A stretch of 64,000 nucleotides of DNA, from positions 1 to 64,000 of the forward strand of contig JADJAL010000036.1 of assembly GCA_016704305.1 (NCBI GenBank). Direction: 5' to 3'. Positions 63,454 to 64,000 of this stretch are shown one piece after another. Position numbers and translations under genes: made by a program. How positions within the stretch are numbered: position 1 is the first letter of the stretch; every line of letters starts with the position of its first letter. Below the pieces are notes generated by a model, which saw only the letters and a list, made by a program, of their open reading frames with translations, had not been told where the DNA came from and searched no databases. This DNA comes from Haliea sp. GTDB taxonomy: Bacteria; Pseudomonadota; Gammaproteobacteria; Pseudomonadales; Halieaceae.

Positions 63454-64000
63454 ATGTCTCTTAAGCAACTTCCGAAAGACCAACAGCAAGAGTTCGAAAG
63501 CACCGGGAAGATCAGTAGCCCGGAGTTCCTGGCCTCCGCCAGCCATGACGTCCGCGATCTACCTTACAATCCCTACGACTACCAGAAACTGCTTGCGAAT
63601 GGCGTAATCGGTACGGTGCCGAAGGCAGCCCTTGGTACTCGCGTCGCGATCATAGGCGCAGGTGCGTCAGGACTCTGCGCTGCCTACGAACTGATGAAGG
63701 TAGGCTTGGTGCCGGTCATCTACGAAGCGTCAGGCCGTATCGGTGGACGAATATACTCCTGTCCCATAAAGAGTGATCCTTCCAGCGTCCTTGAGTTGGG
63801 CGCCATGCGGGTACCGAAGGAACAGGAAGTTTTCGCCTTCTACCAGAAAGCGTTCAACATCGATACCGGCCCCTTCCCCAACCCCGGCTCCGTCGACACG
63901 ATGCTGTGGTGGCAGGACACACAGTATCGCTGGAGCTCTGGCACCCCGCCGCCACCGGTGATCGGCAATATCACAGCGAAGTTCGTTGCCTTCCTGCGGG
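63454..64000 (+). CDS. Flavin-dependent amine oxidase, N-terminal part (runs off window)
   Basis: The open frame from ATG 63454 (AGGAG five bases upstream) continues to the window end (182 codons seen). The FAD-binding motif is VAIIGAGASGLCAAYELMK, followed by IYEASGRIGGRIYS, and then ELGAMRVPKEQ. This matches the tryptophan 2-monooxygenase / L-amino acid oxidase branch of the monoamine oxidase family. A ~70-residue N-terminal extension (NPYDYQKLLANGVIG) precedes it, as in those enzymes. The C-terminal substrate domain is not in the window, so the substrate is unknown. It starts 127 bases after the autotransporter. Confidence 0.85.
   Translation, partial: MSLKQLPKDQQQEFESTGKISSPEFLASASHDVRDLPYNPYDYQKLLANGVIGTVPKAALGTRVAIIGAGASGLCAAYELMKVGLVPVIYEASGRIGGRIYSCPIKSDPSSVLELGAMRVPKEQEVFAFYQKAFNIDTGPFPNPGSVDTMLWWQDTQYRWSSGTPPPPVIGNITAKFVAFLR

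Overview
The window looks like chromosomal DNA of a GC-rich, Gram-negative, aerobic to facultatively anaerobic gammaproteobacterium, plausibly a marine Halieaceae/OM60-type relative. That placement is inferred from gene content: Mtr-type cytochromes, wax-ester synthase, PEP-CTERM sorting, an FeS photolyase plus BLUF cluster, and acyl-CoA dehydrogenase arrays. No rRNA, tRNA, CRISPR array, insertion sequence or prophage was seen.

Layout. 0.5-3.6 kb: old yellow enzyme, ZIP metal transporter, ICMT-like membrane methyltransferase, monoheme cytochrome. 3.7-12.1 kb (minus strand): a complete Mtr-type extracellular electron transfer locus, in transcription order UbiA-type prenyltransferase, NapC/CymA-like tetraheme, MtrA/DmsE-like decaheme, MtrB barrel, MtrC/OmcA-like decaheme lipoprotein, ferrochelatase. 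FNR-type boxes precede the napC-like and mtrA-like genes. 12.2-16.4 kb: small protein, lipase-like hydrolase, GlpE rhodanese, cytochrome P450, MAPEG protein. 16.6-24.1 kb: a sigma-54 activator divergent from a sulfate uptake operon (oscA, porin, sbp, cysT, cysW, cysA) that starts at a textbook -24/-12 promoter. 24.3-25.2 kb: a diguanylate cyclase with an ethylene-receptor-like membrane sensor. 25.6-30.0 kb: lipoprotein, DUF1398 protein, seven-bladed YVTN propeller, esterase lipoprotein, holin-like membrane protein. 30.0-30.2 kb: an odd G/C homopolymer tract beside a short copy of cysA sequence. 30.3-40.0 kb: lipid metabolism (three acyl-CoA dehydrogenases, GST, two ABC1/UbiB kinases, WS/DGAT, MFS). 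40.1-48.5 kb: tiny ORF with terminator, metallopeptidase-like lipoprotein, serine hydrolase, SMP-30-like lipoprotein, sulfotransferase, SPFH/NfeD pair, PEP-CTERM protein with its own sigma-54 promoter. 48.5-55.4 kb: light/stress cluster (sigma-70 factor, MerR/LitR-like regulator, FolE, BLUF, FeS photolyase, SDR). 55.4-64 kb: Dps, a giant Gly-rich autotransporter, and the start of a flavin amine oxidase.

A striking overall feature is at least eight frame disruptions of one or two bases. All lie in genes for envelope or exported proteins (mtrA-like, napC-like, porin, sbp, cysT, cysW, M19-like lipoprotein, autotransporter), whereas the many cytoplasmic enzymes are intact. ATGA stop/start overlaps show that the shifted frames are the true ends of mtrA and sbp. 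The breaks may therefore be sequencing or cloning errors, or recent mutations. Type pseudogene is used where the main frame is split, CDS where one frame covers most of the gene.
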